A stretch of DNA of 64,000 nucleotides. Origin: Ammonifex degensii KC4. Its GTDB lineage: Bacteria; Bacillota; Desulfotomaculia; Desulfotomaculales; Ammonificaceae. Below, in pieces: positions 27,585 to 37,390 of the stretch; the first letter of the stretch is position 1, and every line of letters begins with the position of its first letter. The stretch covers positions 62,001 through 126,000 of the forward strand of contig NC_013385.1 of NCBI RefSeq assembly GCF_000024605.1, given 5' to 3'. A model generated the notes under the pieces. That model made no database searches, had not been told where the DNA came from, and was given only the letters and a program-made list of their open reading frames with translations. Made by a program: the position numbers and the translations under genes.

Positions 27585-28331
27585 ATGGGGCGAAGAGTAG
27601 TCATTTTGGGGGCGCCGGTGGATCCGGTAACCCTGGAAGAGGCGGTAGAAAGAATTACTTCGCTTTTGCGAGCAGGGGGAAGCCACCAGATCCTAACCCT
27701 CAATCCTGAGTATCTTTTCCGGGCGCAGAAGGAGAGGGATCTTCTGGAGATAGCCTGGAGGGCCAGCTTGGTCACGGCGGACGGCGTGGGAATACTCTGG
27801 GCGGCGCGCCGGCTGGGCTTCCCTTTGCCCGAGAGGGTGACGGGGATAGATTTGATGGTGGCTCTTTGCCGGCGGGCAGCGGCGGAGGGCTTAAGCGTTT
27901 ACCTCCTGGGAAGCAGGCCCGGGGTGGCAGAAGAGGCGGCGCAAAGGCTTCTTCAGCGCTTCCCCTCCCTCAAGGTGGCAGGCACCCAGCACGGTTACTT
28001 CACGCCAGCGGAGGAGCCGGAGGTGCTGGAGCAGGTGCGCCAAGCCCGTCCCCAGTTTCTCTTCGTAGGGTTAGGCTCTCCCCGCCAGGAGCGTTGGATA
28101 GACCGGCATAAGGAGGAACTGGGAGTGCCGATCCTCATGGGGGTAGGGGGGAGCTTCGACGTCCTGAGCGGGCGCGTCAGGCGAGCTCCGCCTCTTTTTC
28201 AGAGGGTGGGGCTGGAGTGGCTGTGGCGCCTGATAAACGAGCCTCGGAGGCTTGGGCGTATGACCTCTTTGCCGCGCTTTGCTTGGCTGGTCTGGCGCTC
28301 AGGTAGAGAAAAAAGCGAGGGAATCGAGTAG
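27585..28331 (+). CDS. tagA: WecG/TagA/CpsF-family glycosyltransferase (probable ManNAc transferase)
   Basis: A 248-residue GT26 enzyme. It has ILTLNPEYLFRAQKE, VTADGVGILWAARRLG, RVTGIDLM, VYLLGSRPGVAEEAA and the conserved C-terminal VGLGSPRQERWIDRHKEEL with GVGGSFDVLSGRVRRAP. Relatives add ManNAc (or ManNAcA) to undecaprenyl-PP-GlcNAc, the first committed step of wall teichoic acid or secondary wall polymer synthesis. The donor UDP-ManNAc can come from WecB at 3549. It overlaps csaB by one base. Confidence 0.9.
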   Translation: MGRRVVILGAPVDPVTLEEAVERITSLLRAGGSHQILTLNPEYLFRAQKERDLLEIAWRASLVTADGVGILWAARRLGFPLPERVTGIDLMVALCRRAAAEGLSVYLLGSRPGVAEEAAQRLLQRFPSLKVAGTQHGYFTPAEEPEVLEQVRQARPQFLFVGLGSPRQERWIDRHKEELGVPILMGVGGSFDVLSGRVRRAPPLFQRVGLEWLWRLINEPRRLGRMTSLPRFAWLVWRSGREKSEGIE

Positions 28332-29434
28332 TGCCCAGGGTGCTAATTTCCGGCTACTACGGTTTCGGCAACTGCGGGGACGAAGCCATGCTCCTGGCCA
28401 TTATAACCCAGCTCAGAAATATGCTCCCCGGGGTAGATATTGTGGTGCTTTCCGCCCGGCCGGCAGACACGGCGCAAAACTTCGGGGTAAAGGCCGTACC
28501 CCGGCGCCATTTTGCTTCCGTCTGGAGGGAGCTCTGCCGGGCCGACCTTTTGCTGAGCGGGGGCGGCAGCCTCTTTCAGGACGTAACCAGCAGAGGTAAC
28601 GTGCTTTACTACGCTTTGCTCGTTTTGGGAGCCAAGCTTTTGGGCAAAAAGGTTTGCCTTTACGGGCAGGGTATAGGGCCGCTCAACCGTTTCTTCAGCC
28701 GCTGGCTGGTAAAGCAGGTGGTGCGATTGGCCGATCTCGTCACCTTGCGCGATGAGGGCTCGGCTCTGGAGTTGGAGAGGCTTGGGGTCAGGCGTCCGGT
28801 CTATGTCACCGCCGATCCGGTGCTGGCCTTGGAAATGGAGGGGAATAAAGAGCAGGGAAGGGAGCTACTCCGCCAAGCAGGAGTGGGGAAAGGCAAAATC
28901 TTGGGGGTCTCCTTGCGCCCTTGGCCGCGGGTAGAAGAAGCACGGGAAGCGGTGGCGGGCCTGGCCCGGCACCTGAAAGAAGAGGGCTGGCAGGTGGTGC
29001 TCGTACCTTTCCATCCCGATGACATCCCGGTTCTCTCCTCTCTGCGGGAAAAGATCGGGGGAGCGGCCCTGCTATCACCCGGGCTTTCTTTCCAGGAAGC
29101 CGTGGGGGTTTTGTCTCACTTCACTTGCGCCGTGGGTATGCGGCTTCACTTTCTGATCTTTGCCGCCATGGCCGGGGTGCCCGGGGTGGGCTTGAGCTAC
29201 GATCCCAAGGTGGACCGCTTCATGAACCAGGTGGGCCTGCCTTCCCTACCTCTGGCTCCCGTTTCGGCCGAGGAGCTACTGCAGGCTGTTAAGGGGCTGC
29301 TGGCTGAAGAAGAAGAGGTGCGCTTGTGGCTCCGGCAACGCGTAGCCGAGCTTTCCCGGCGGGCGGCGTTAGACGCGCGGCTGGTGACGAGCCTCCTCAC
29401 CGACGATAAAGGGAAAGGAGAGAAGCACTCCTAG
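28331..29434 (+). CDS. csaB: Polysaccharide pyruvyl transferase CsaB
   Basis: A 367-residue protein starting with GTG at 28331. It has the CsaB pattern ISGYYGFGNCGDEAMLLAII, LLSGGGSLFQDVTSR, YGQGIGPL and the C-terminal GMRLHFLIFAAMAGVPGVGLSYDPKVDRFM. It adds ketal-linked pyruvate to the secondary cell wall polymer, the ligand of SLH domains. Two SLH proteins in this window (13668 and 48237) would depend on it. The TAG of tagA overlaps its start. Its 3' end overlaps the convergent WaaL-like gene by 66 bases. Confidence 0.93.
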   Translation: MPRVLISGYYGFGNCGDEAMLLAIITQLRNMLPGVDIVVLSARPADTAQNFGVKAVPRRHFASVWRELCRADLLLSGGGSLFQDVTSRGNVLYYALLVLGAKLLGKKVCLYGQGIGPLNRFFSRWLVKQVVRLADLVTLRDEGSALELERLGVRRPVYVTADPVLALEMEGNKEQGRELLRQAGVGKGKILGVSLRPWPRVEEAREAVAGLARHLKEEGWQVVLVPFHPDDIPVLSSLREKIGGAALLSPGLSFQEAVGVLSHFTCAVGMRLHFLIFAAMAGVPGVGLSYDPKVDRFMNQVGLPSLPLAPVSAEELLQAVKGLLAEEEEVRLWLRQRVAELSRRAALDARLVTSLLTDDKGKGEKHS

Positions 29435-30847
29435 CAGGAGCCAGAAGAAGGTACTCATGAGAGGGGTTTCAAACACATTTTCTACCGTGTTGTGCAGGAG
29501 CACGGCGCTCAAGCCCCCTAGGTAGGCGGCTGCCCAGATGCGGTGGTTTCCCTCCAACCGCGCCACGACCTGATAGGCGGCCCGCCAGGCGACCACGATA
29601 AGCCATACAAAGACGCTCAGGCCAATAAGACCGCCCTCGGTGGCGGTTTTCAGATAGAAGTTGTCTACGTAGAAACTGCCGGGGATGGAGCGGGCGGCTA
29701 CGGCTCCGCCGAAACGCCCCCATCCCTCTCCTACCAGGGGATGGTGCTGTAACTTTTCCAGAGCGGTCTGCCAGCGGATGATGCGCCCTCCCCGCTGGCT
29801 GGAGATGTAGTAGCTGTAGGAGAAGAGGTAGAGGAGGCGCTGGGCCACGCTGGGGAAGACGAGAGGGGTGGCTCCGGCGGCCACCGCCAGCCCCCAGATG
29901 AGCGGGGGATAAGAAAGCAGGCCCAGAAGGATAAGCCCCAGGCCGGCGCTAAACCAGGCTCCCCGCGAGAAGGTGAATATGAGGGCCAGGGCCAAGGCGG
30001 AAGTTACAGCCAGGTAGAAAAGGCGGGGGGTCGGCTTCCCAGTAGTAAGGAAACCGGCTACACCCAAAGGTAGAACTAGGCTTAAAAGCGAACCCAGTAT
30101 GTTGGGACTTTTGACTAAGGAGAAGGCGCGCGTCGTTATCCCACTCTCAGCCTGGTCGACCCACTCCGGTGGGATAGGGACGCGGTTTATATACTGCCAG
30201 ATGCCGTGGCAGGCCAAGACGGCCGTAAAAAGAAGGAGGCATAGGGAGAAAAGGTGAAGCTGGCGCTCGTCGTCGAGGAGGTAGAAGCCCACCCAGAACC
30301 AAAGGGCGTACTCCAGGTAAATCCGCAGCCCCTCGAAGGCTATGCTGAGGTCGGGGGAGCGGACGAAGAAAAGAAAGGTGTAAACAGCGAAGTAGACGGC
30401 CAGGGGAAAGGCTATGGGGTTGGGGCGATAAGCTTCTTTGCCGCGCAAGAGGAGCTTGGCCGCCACCAGTCCCAGGCCAAGTATAAGTGCTGCTTCTTTC
30501 CAGCCGCCTGCTATGCTTCCCACTGGCTGGCCGTAGCGGATGTAGTAGTCGATTATGGGGTAGGCGGCGAGCGCCAGCAAAAGGTAGTAGGCTCTCGGTT
30601 CACTCCAGCGCAAAAGACTACTTCCGGTAGCCCAAGGGAGGGGAGGTGCTCCCTCTTCCCAGCGGGCCCGCCAAGAGGCGGGCACCAGCCTGGCCAAGGA
30701 GGCCAGTACGAGGGGGGTCTTTCCTTCCCAGAAGGGCCGCGCGGCCAGGAAGCGGGCCAGGCGGCTACTCTGCCAAGCGCGACCCAGGAAGTTCTGCAGC
30801 CGGAAAAGCAGGCTCCCCTGCCACCAGGAAGAAATTGCGGAGGCCAA
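29369..30847 (-). CDS. O-antigen ligase/WaaL-like polysaccharide polymerase or ligase
   Basis: A ~492-residue membrane protein with about 12-14 hydrophobic helices. It carries the Wzy_C/WaaL pattern: FTFSRGAWFSAGLGLILLGLL followed by a large outside loop with HHPLVGEGWGRFGG and a conserved VDNFYLKTATEGGLIGL. Such proteins ligate or polymerise lipid-linked glycans outside the cell. The TTG at 30847 is favoured because GAGGAGGAGG lies a few bases upstream; the frame remains open to 30922 but no good site is there. It is divergent from the next glycosyltransferase. Confidence 0.82.
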   Translation of the reverse strand: MASAISSWWQGSLLFRLQNFLGRAWQSSRLARFLAARPFWEGKTPLVLASLARLVPASWRARWEEGAPPLPWATGSSLLRWSEPRAYYLLLALAAYPIIDYYIRYGQPVGSIAGGWKEAALILGLGLVAAKLLLRGKEAYRPNPIAFPLAVYFAVYTFLFFVRSPDLSIAFEGLRIYLEYALWFWVGFYLLDDERQLHLFSLCLLLFTAVLACHGIWQYINRVPIPPEWVDQAESGITTRAFSLVKSPNILGSLLSLVLPLGVAGFLTTGKPTPRLFYLAVTSALALALIFTFSRGAWFSAGLGLILLGLLSYPPLIWGLAVAAGATPLVFPSVAQRLLYLFSYSYYISSQRGGRIIRWQTALEKLQHHPLVGEGWGRFGGAVAARSIPGSFYVDNFYLKTATEGGLIGLSVFVWLIVVAWRAAYQVVARLEGNHRIWAAAYLGGLSAVLLHNTVENVFETPLMSTFFWLLLGVLLSFPFIVGEEARHQPRV

Positions 30848-30942
30848 GAGGATCCTCCTCCTCGCGCCTTGTCCTCGGGGATTATGATATATCATTGTAG
30901 TCCGAACGAGACTCTGGGGCAATTTTAATGCGAGGGAAGAAG

Positions 30943-32076
30943 ATGAAGGTTCTCCACGTCATCGGCGGAGGGGAATTCGGCGGTGCCGAGAAGCACATCT
31001 TAACCCTCTTTCGGGCCTTTGACCCGCGGGAGGTGCAGATGGAGGTGGTTTGTCTTTTCCCTGCGCCCTTCGCCGAACTGGCTCGGGAAGCAGGCATGCG
31101 AGTGGAAGTGCTGCCCATGGCGAGCAAGTTCGACCTGCGGGTAGTCCGGCGGTTGCGGCAGCTCCTGACCAAGGGGGGTTACGATCTCCTGCACACCCAC
31201 GGCGTCCGGGCCAATTTCTTGGGCCGCTTGGCTGCCTGGCCGTGGCCCGGTCCAGTAGTCACCACTGTCCACAGCCGCCTGGCCCAGGACTATCCCCACT
31301 GGTGGGATAGAAAAATCAACTTACTCATTGAGAAGTGGACCAGTTCCCGTACAGACCATTTCATTGCCGTCTCCCGCTTCCTGGCCGAGAGCCTGGTACA
31401 AGAAGGAATCGCGCGGGACAAGATAACGGTGGTCTACAACGGTATCGAGCTTCCTCTACCTTCTTCCTCCTCGGGAAAAAGCTTTCGGGCCACCTGGGGT
31501 GTGCCCCCGGACGTTCCCCTAGTGGCTACGGTAGGCCGGTTACACCCGGTTAAGGGGCACCGCTATTTCTTAGAGGCGGCGGCCGAGGTGCGGCGCGAGT
31601 TACCTGAGGCGCGTTTTGCCGTCATAGGAACGGGGCCGGAGCGCAGGGAGCTGGAGGAGCTGGCTTACCGCCTGGGGATCGAGGACAGCGTGATCTTCAC
31701 CGGCTTTCTTCCCGAGGTGACTTCTTGTTATCCGGAGTTTGACCTCCTGGTATTAGCTTCCCTCATGGAGGGATTCGGCCTGGTGGTATTAGAGGCTTTG
31801 GCCCTGGGGACGCCGGTGGTGGCCACCCGGGTGGGAGGGGTACCAGAGGTAGTGCGCGAGGGAGAGACTGGGCTTTTAGTTCCACCAGCAGATGCCCAGG
31901 CTTTAGCCCGGGCCATAATCTGGATGCTCGAGCACCGGGATAGGGCCCAGGAAATGGCGGCTAGAGGCAAGGAAATGGTGGCGCGCGAGTTCTCCTCTAC
32001 CCGCATGGCCAAAGACACTCTGGAAGTTTACCGGCGCGTCTTGCGCGAAAGGAGGCGAAGGATTGGGCAAGCTTAG
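30943..32076 (+). CDS. Family 4 glycosyltransferase
   Basis: A GT-B enzyme of about 377 residues. The N-terminal domain starts KVLHVIGGGEFGGAEKHILTL with THGVRANFLGRLAA; the C-terminal donor domain has VATVGRLHPVKGHRYFLEAAA and EGFGLVVLEALALGTPVVATRVGGVPEVV (the E-x7-E motif). It is a retaining glycosyltransferase for surface polysaccharide. The ATG at 30943 follows cgagggaagaag; an ATG at 30928 is an alternative. It overlaps the next glycosyltransferase gene by 14 bases. Sugar unknown. Confidence 0.88.
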   Translation: MKVLHVIGGGEFGGAEKHILTLFRAFDPREVQMEVVCLFPAPFAELAREAGMRVEVLPMASKFDLRVVRRLRQLLTKGGYDLLHTHGVRANFLGRLAAWPWPGPVVTTVHSRLAQDYPHWWDRKINLLIEKWTSSRTDHFIAVSRFLAESLVQEGIARDKITVVYNGIELPLPSSSSGKSFRATWGVPPDVPLVATVGRLHPVKGHRYFLEAAAEVRRELPEARFAVIGTGPERRELEELAYRLGIEDSVIFTGFLPEVTSCYPEFDLLVLASLMEGFGLVVLEALALGTPVVATRVGGVPEVVREGETGLLVPPADAQALARAIIWMLEHRDRAQEMAARGKEMVAREFSSTRMAKDTLEVYRRVLRERRRRIGQA

Positions 32077-33220
32077 AGGTCTGGACATCGTTTGCCTGGC
32101 TCCGGTGGACTGGCAGTTCTTACTGACGCGCATCCAGCATATCATGCAGCGCCTGGCCCGTCACAACCGCGTTCTGTACGTAAATCCTCCTGCTACCCTT
32201 CTCTCCCCTTTCAAAGATCCGGCCTTCTGGCCCAAATGGCGGCCCTGGGGGAAAAGGTACTCCGAGAGTCCTTCTTTGACTGTCTACCAGCCTCCTGTGG
32301 TTTTACCCCTGGGAAGCTACTGGCAGCCGGTGGCCTGGCTTAACCAGCGTTGGCTCGCCCCTTGGGTCCGTCGGGAGATGCGCCAGCTTAAGATGACCCG
32401 CCCCATCATTTTCACCTATCTACCGGGTACAGCCGATCTTATCCGTCTTCTTCCTCATCGGCTGGTGATCTACGACTGTGTGGATGAGCATGGCGCCTTC
32501 AAAGGGCTTATCCGGCCGGAGGTGGTCTGGGAGCAGGAGAAGGCGCTTTTGCTGAGGGCTGACCTGGTCTTCGCCACCGCATCTGGCCTTCTGGAGCGCA
32601 GGCGCCCCTTCTGCCGGCGAATTTACTTGGTGCCCAATGCCGCCGACGTAGAACTCTTCTCTCAGGCCTTAAAGCCTGAGACCCCTGTACCGGAAGAGAT
32701 AGCTTCTTTGCCCCGCCCGCGCCTCTGCTTTGTGGGGGCCATCCAGGAGTGGATAGACACCGGGTTCCTGGCCGGAATTGCCCGGTTGCGCCCTAATTGG
32801 CAGCTTCTGCTGATCGGTCCTATCGCCCCCGGTGTTCCGCTGGAGGGACTGGATAAGTTGCCCAATGTGCATTTCCTGGGCCCTCGGCCGCACGAAGTAC
32901 TTCCCCAGTACCTTAAAGGGTGCGATGTATGCTTGGCTCCCTTCCGACCCGGGGAACTCACGAGCAAGGTGAACCCTCTGAAACTTTACGAGTATCTGGC
33001 TGCTGGCCGGCCGGTTCTGGCTACTCCCTGGCTCGATTTCGGGGAGCTTAAGGATCTGGTGGCTTTGGCCCAGACGCCAGAAGAAGCGGTGAGGGAAGTA
33101 GAGCGTATCCTGGCGGAGGAAAGCGAGGAGAAGGCGAAGGAGAGGCTAAAACGCGCAGCCCCTCATTCCTGGGAAGCCCGCGTATCCTTCATGGAAGAAA
33201 AGATAGCAGAGCTACTTTGA
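32063..33220 (+). CDS. TuaH-like GT-B glycosyltransferase
   Basis: A 385-residue protein beginning GKLRGLDIVCLAPVDWQFLLTRIQHIMQRLA, as in teichuronic-acid TuaH-like and related enzymes that start with a W-x(5-7)-R-x-Q/H-H motif. The donor domain has LCFVGAIQEWIDTGFLAG, VHFLGPRPHEVLPQYLKGCDVCLAPF and NPLKLYEYLAAGRPVLATP. TTG start after ggaggcgaagga. Last gene of the polysaccharide cluster before the IS-rich region. Substrate unknown. Confidence 0.85.
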   Translation: MGKLRGLDIVCLAPVDWQFLLTRIQHIMQRLARHNRVLYVNPPATLLSPFKDPAFWPKWRPWGKRYSESPSLTVYQPPVVLPLGSYWQPVAWLNQRWLAPWVRREMRQLKMTRPIIFTYLPGTADLIRLLPHRLVIYDCVDEHGAFKGLIRPEVVWEQEKALLLRADLVFATASGLLERRRPFCRRIYLVPNAADVELFSQALKPETPVPEEIASLPRPRLCFVGAIQEWIDTGFLAGIARLRPNWQLLLIGPIAPGVPLEGLDKLPNVHFLGPRPHEVLPQYLKGCDVCLAPFRPGELTSKVNPLKLYEYLAAGRPVLATPWLDFGELKDLVALAQTPEEAVREVERILAEESEEKAKERLKRAAPHSWEARVSFMEEKIAELL

Positions 33221-33404
33221 CTTTGCACTCTATAAAATAAAGACCGGAGTTAAGGCCTTAAATAACATCCTGGTAGGCCCCAAAAGACCCCGTCTTTAAT
33301 AATTCCTTCCTCCTTATAGTGTGAAGCTAGGAGGACGTCACCTCTAACAACTCGAAAGTTCATCGTCTCATCCAAAGTCTAGCCTCCTGTTCTCGAACGG
33401 ATAC

Positions 33405-33560
33405 GGAGGGGCCAGAGTTTCGTTCAGAGAAGTTTTTGGAGCTGAAAAATGTACTAAAGGGGATCCCCTCCCCTACTTTGCACTTGGTAAGTTGTAGTTC
33501 AAAGAAAGGAGGAACCTCACCCGACGACATTATACCTAACAACTAGGGCGAGGCAGAAGT
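33405..33560 (+). mobile_element. Remnant of the 5' end of an IS481-like element
   Basis: This stretch matches, with mutations, the terminal and leader region of the intact element at 59714-60983 (read on its minus strand): GGCCAGAGTTTCGTTCA, then a ggggatcccc core, then acttggtaag...aaaggaggaacc before the first codons of the transposase. The homology decays after the start codon region. It lies right before the ISLre2-like remnant. The rest of 33221-33738 shows no gene. Confidence 0.7.
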
Positions 33561-33659
33561 CCCAAGCAGTTGCGTGCGCGTCAAGGGTTAGCAGGTGAAC
33601 CCGGGGAGAAAAATTTCCTGGAGCCTAAGACCCTGCCGCTTCAACTCCACATCGACCAG

Positions 33660-34975
33660 ACTCAAGCTGGCTCAAAACCAGGCCAACTCAACTCCCTCAG
33701 CACATACTTCACCCCTGGAGCCCCTCTAGACCGCCTCCTCAGTGCCAGCAACCCCGCGTCTTTGGCCAACTCCCTGCCTCTTTTACCTTCCGCTTCACCT
33801 CCACCTGCGTCGCCTGGGCCGGGTGCTCCTGCCCGGCCAGCCTTAACTCCCAACGAGAAGTGTACTTCCCAAGCTCCCGGTTGGACCGCGCCGACAACAC
33901 CCGCGCCATCCTGTCCGCTCCCACCTCGGTCCAGCTTGCCCCTATCCTCTTCATACGCCACCCTAACCCATGCCACACCTGCCCCTCTATGGTCCCCAAC
34001 CGCTCAGTGCCAGGAGAGGCAACTATCCCAGACCAGTTCTCTTCTAAATAGCGCCAAAGCCCCTCTGTCCTCTTCTTCCTGACTCCCCGAACTCTCCTCA
34101 CCGCTTTCTTCATCACCTCTTCTATCCTCTCCCACTCCCTAGAAGCTATGGCCTGCCTGGCTTCGTTGTAAGCTTCCTCGTCGTGCCAAAATGCCTCTAT
34201 AAGCCGCCGGTTCAATCAGAGTAAACCTCTTCTCGCATCTTCTCCCCTTCGCCTATGCCGCTCATAACCAGCTTGTCCTTCAAAGCCTTCCGGCCACCCC
34301 CAATTGCTTCTTTGCCTGTGTAAGCTACGAAGAGCTTGATCTCTTTTCGCTTCTCTGAAGCCTTATCACCATCCCGTCGGCCTCTATGTAAAGCCTGGAG
34401 GCCTTCTTTTTGCCCTCGGGTATCTCTCCCTTCTCAAAAACGGCTTCTCTCCTGGAATCTCCCTCTTGCCTGAGTGCTTCTCCTACTTCCTGCACGGCCC
34501 GCCACACCGCCATGGGGCTGATCCCCGGAACCAGATAACTTAAAATCTCTGCCGCCCTCCTGAAAGGCATATCTGCCCCCCAACTTTACTGCCATTTCTT
34601 TTAAACGCGGCGTGCATCTGCACCTCCCCGGCTAGAGCCTCTACGCCTGGTCAAGAAGAAACCTGGCTTCTCCCGTTTGCTTATTCCGGTAAAGCCGCCG
34701 AGCTCTCCAAAACTGGTGACTAAGGTCCTTTCCCTGAAGCCCACGACTTCCCAGGTGCGTTTGTCCCTCGCGTCCATAAGATGGGCGTCTATCTCTTGCA
34801 GAACCCAGGCGAAAATTTCGAGGGCCATTTCTAAAGACTGCCTCTGCACTTCCTTTTCGAGCTTGTAAAAGTCGCGGCATTTTACAATCAGCCGGCTTGC
34901 TTTCTCTCCGAAAAGAAGGATCCGGCCCACCAGAGGTTGAATGTTTGGAATGGTTTGCATTGGACCTCGCTCCTC
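33660..34975 (-). pseudogene. Decayed ISLre2-family (UPF0236) transposase
   Basis: Three broken reading frames on the minus strand together resemble an ISLre2/UPF0236 transposase. N-terminal part (34960-34601): a Leu/Glu-rich helical region with LEMALEIFAWVLQEIDAHLMDARDKR. Middle (34570-34230): SPMAVWRAVQEVGEALRQ, SRLYIEADGMVIRLQR, then in another frame EIKLFVAYTGKEAIGG. C-terminal part (34215-33739): AFWHDEEAYNEARQAIASREW and GTIEGQVWHGLGWRMKR. At least two frameshifts and an in-frame stop separate them, so the gene is dead. Flanking bases to about 35050 probably belong to the same element. Confidence 0.78.
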
Positions 34976-35362
34976 CTTGTTCCTCCTTTCAGTCCATGAA
35001 GGTTGTCTGTGAGGGGCAAGGTTTCCTTCTTCTAGGACCCCTTGGTTCCCCCGCTGTCACCTACTGAGAGATTTTACGCGGTGCCTGACGGAGGACTCGG
35101 GTGGCGGTACATTCTTGTCTGCTGATTGGGAGGCAGATGGAGCATATTGGACGCCGCATGGGGCCGATCATGCGGCTTGTCTTTTGATTGCTCAGGCAAA
35201 CGGGGAACTCGGCGAGTATGTTGAGAGCATGCGTACTTCCTTGTTGGTAGTTCCTGGTCAAGAATATCCTCTGCGAATCGGTTTCCGTTACTGGTGGCCG
35301 GCAGTTTAGAAGCCTGCGGAGGTCTCGCCTACTAAATCTTGGCACGTAGTTTTCACAAAACA
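34976..35362. other. Stretch without a recognisable gene
   Basis: After the ISLre2-like remnant, ~390 bases hold only short overlapping frames on both strands (for example 35115-35309 plus and 35061-35363 minus) that match nothing I recognise and lack ribosome binding sites. The left part is probably the terminal region of the dead element. Confidence 0.5.
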
Positions 35363-35391
35363 TTGCATGAGGCCAAATAAAGTTGTATAAT
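35363..35391 (+). promoter_or_regulatory. Sigma-A-type promoter for the PLP-enzyme operon
   Basis: TTGCAT (35363-35368), a 17-base spacer and TATAAT (35386-35391) lie about 46 bases before the start codon at 35437. The -10 is a perfect match to the housekeeping consensus. Confidence 0.7.
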
Positions 35392-35436
35392 CGTATCTGA
35401 AAATTGAGTGCGCTTCTTCGAGGGGGGTCAGCTTCT

Positions 35437-36648
35437 ATGGAGAAAAGCTTTCTGAGTCACCTGGAGTGTGGGCGCTGCGGAAAGGAGTATGAGCCTGAAA
35501 AGCCCTGGCAACTCTGTACGTGTGGGGGTCCTCTGTTAGCGAGATACGATCTAGGAAAGATTCGGTCATCTGTAAGAAAAGAAGATCTGGCGCGCCGTGC
35601 TCCTAATCTTTGGCGTTATAGAGAGTTTTTGCCTGTAAGAAAGGAAGAGAATATTGTTACTCTGGGAGAGGGAATGACACCTGTTTTGCCCTTGCGCCGG
35701 TTGGGAGCCGCAATAGGTTTGCCACACCTATACTTAAAAGACGAAGGAATCATTCCTACCGGCACCTTCAAAGCTCGTGGAGCGGCAGTTGGCATTTCTC
35801 GAGCCAAGGAGTTAGGCGTTAAAGTTCTTGCTATGCCTACCAATGGCAATGCAGGTGGAGCGTGGGCTACTTATGCTGCTCGGGCTGGGATCAGAGCTGT
35901 AATTGTTATGCCCAAGGATGCTCCAGTCATAACGCGTAATGAATGCGCTATTAGCGGTGCTGAACTTTATCTTGTGGACGGTTTAATTAGTGATGCTGGT
36001 AAGATTGTTAGTCGTGCAGTAGCCGAAAGAGGTTGGTACGACGCTTCAACACTTAAGGAACCTTATCGGATCGAAGGTAAGAAAACCATGGGGTTGGAGA
36101 TTGTTGAACAGTTTGACTGGCAAGTTCCTGACGTGATTCTCTATCCCACTGGTGGAGGGGTAGGTATTATTGGTATCTATAAAGCTTTGCAGGAGTTACA
36201 GGCTGTAGGTTGGATTGGGGAAAAGATGCCTCGTTTGATAGCAGTCCAGTCCAGTGGTTGTGCTCCTATTGTAAAGGCTTGGCAAGAACGCAAGAATGAA
36301 TCCGAATATTGGGAAAATGCCTATACTATTGCTTTTGGTATTAATGTTCCCAAAGCCCTAGGTGATTTTCTTGTCCTTAAGGCAATTTACGAGACTAACG
36401 GTTGCGCTGTGGCAGTGAGTGATGAGGAGATTTTGGCTGCTCAGCGAAGGTTAGCGAGGGAGGAAGGAGTTTTTGCGTGTCCTGAGGGAGCTGCCACTCT
36501 CGCTGCTGCGATCAGGCTGAGGGAACAAGGGTGGCTGCATCCTTATGAGAGAGTTCTGTTATTGAATACAGGGACGGGCCTAAAGTATCCTGATACTGTG
36601 GAGGTCAGCGTGCCTTTGCTGGAGAAAGACCAAGACCTTCCCAATTAG
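35437..36648 (+). CDS. Threonine-synthase-like PLP-dependent enzyme
   Basis: A 403-residue fold-type II PLP enzyme. The N-terminus is a zinc ribbon (CGRCGKEY...CTCGG), as in long threonine synthases. The PLP lysine is in TGTFKARGA (about residue 115), with the phosphate-binding PTGGGVG loop and a final NTGTGLKYPD. Threonine synthase is the family name, but the surroundings (RidA, a YheO-type regulator and an amino/dicarboxylate transporter) and the absence of homoserine genes favour a catabolic lyase or dehydratase that releases enamine intermediates. The ATG at 35437 follows cgaggggggtc. Codon use is AT-richer than the flanking core genes, suggesting transfer. Confidence 0.8.
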   Translation: MEKSFLSHLECGRCGKEYEPEKPWQLCTCGGPLLARYDLGKIRSSVRKEDLARRAPNLWRYREFLPVRKEENIVTLGEGMTPVLPLRRLGAAIGLPHLYLKDEGIIPTGTFKARGAAVGISRAKELGVKVLAMPTNGNAGGAWATYAARAGIRAVIVMPKDAPVITRNECAISGAELYLVDGLISDAGKIVSRAVAERGWYDASTLKEPYRIEGKKTMGLEIVEQFDWQVPDVILYPTGGGVGIIGIYKALQELQAVGWIGEKMPRLIAVQSSGCAPIVKAWQERKNESEYWENAYTIAFGINVPKALGDFLVLKAIYETNGCAVAVSDEEILAAQRRLAREEGVFACPEGAATLAAAIRLREQGWLHPYERVLLLNTGTGLKYPDTVEVSVPLLEKDQDLPN

Positions 36649-36669
36649 GCGTGGGAGTGGGGGGACGAT

Positions 36670-37344
36670 ATGGGTCAAGATATTGGAAGGAAAAAGTTGG
36701 GATTTGTTTTCGAAAACTTGAAGCGCATAGCAGACGTGGTAGCTGAAACCTTCGGGCGTAACTGTGAGGCTGTTGTACACGACTTAAGTAAATTGGATCA
36801 GTCGTTGATTCATATCGCAGGTGATGTGACTCATCGCAGTCCTGGAGCTCCGATAACTGATTTAGTGCTCAGAGTTTTGCGGCAAGAGGGAGATGGAGCA
36901 AAGGACCTGGTCAGCTATAAAACGATAACTAGGGATGGTAGGATACTTAAATCTTCTACCGTATTTATACGCGACGACAAGGGAAAAATAGTTGGCGCGT
37001 TTTGCATTAACTTTGATATTACAGAGTTTCTGAACAGCTTAAACTTAATTCAGGAGTTCGTAAGGTTCCGGGATGCAGACGACGATAGGCGAGAGACTTT
37101 TTCTATGTCTGTACAAGAAGCTATTGACGCTCTAGTAAACCAAGCGGTGTCGTTAATAGGTAAGCAACCACCGAGCATGGACACAGAGGAAAAAATACGC
37201 TTAGTTGCTTACTTAGAGGAAAGAGGTGCGTTTTTAATCAGGGGTGCTGTCGATTACGTAGCTACTATTTTGGGGGTTTCAAAATATACCATTTACAGCT
37301 ATTTGCAAAAAATTCGTTCTACACGTGGGCTAAACACTATTTAA
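36670..37344 (+). CDS. YheO/DauR-type transcriptional regulator
   Basis: A 224-residue protein. The N-terminal half matches the YheO-like PAS domain: FGRNCEAVVHDLSKLDQSLIHIAGDVTHRSPGAPITDLVLR, then YKTITRDGRILKSSTVFIRDDKGKIVGAFCINFD. The C-terminus is a helix-turn-helix (RLVAYLEERGAFLIRGAVDYVATILGVSKYTIYSYLQKIR). Homologues such as DauR regulate D-amino-acid or other amino-acid catabolic genes. It starts with ATG after gagtggggggacgat and lies 21 bases after the PLP enzyme. It is a plausible regulator of this operon and of the symporter at 41039. Confidence 0.86.
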   Translation: MGQDIGRKKLGFVFENLKRIADVVAETFGRNCEAVVHDLSKLDQSLIHIAGDVTHRSPGAPITDLVLRVLRQEGDGAKDLVSYKTITRDGRILKSSTVFIRDDKGKIVGAFCINFDITEFLNSLNLIQEFVRFRDADDDRRETFSMSVQEAIDALVNQAVSLIGKQPPSMDTEEKIRLVAYLEERGAFLIRGAVDYVATILGVSKYTIYSYLQKIRSTRGLNTI

Positions 37345-37390
37345 CACTCTGTTGCCTTGCAGGCTGGTAATAAAGGAGGGTTACGTAGAA

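Noticed and set aside
35061-35363. 100-codon minus frame and overlapping 64-codon plus frame
   Set aside because: Neither has a ribosome binding site or recognisable composition, they overlap on opposite strands, and they lie in the flank of a dead insertion sequence.
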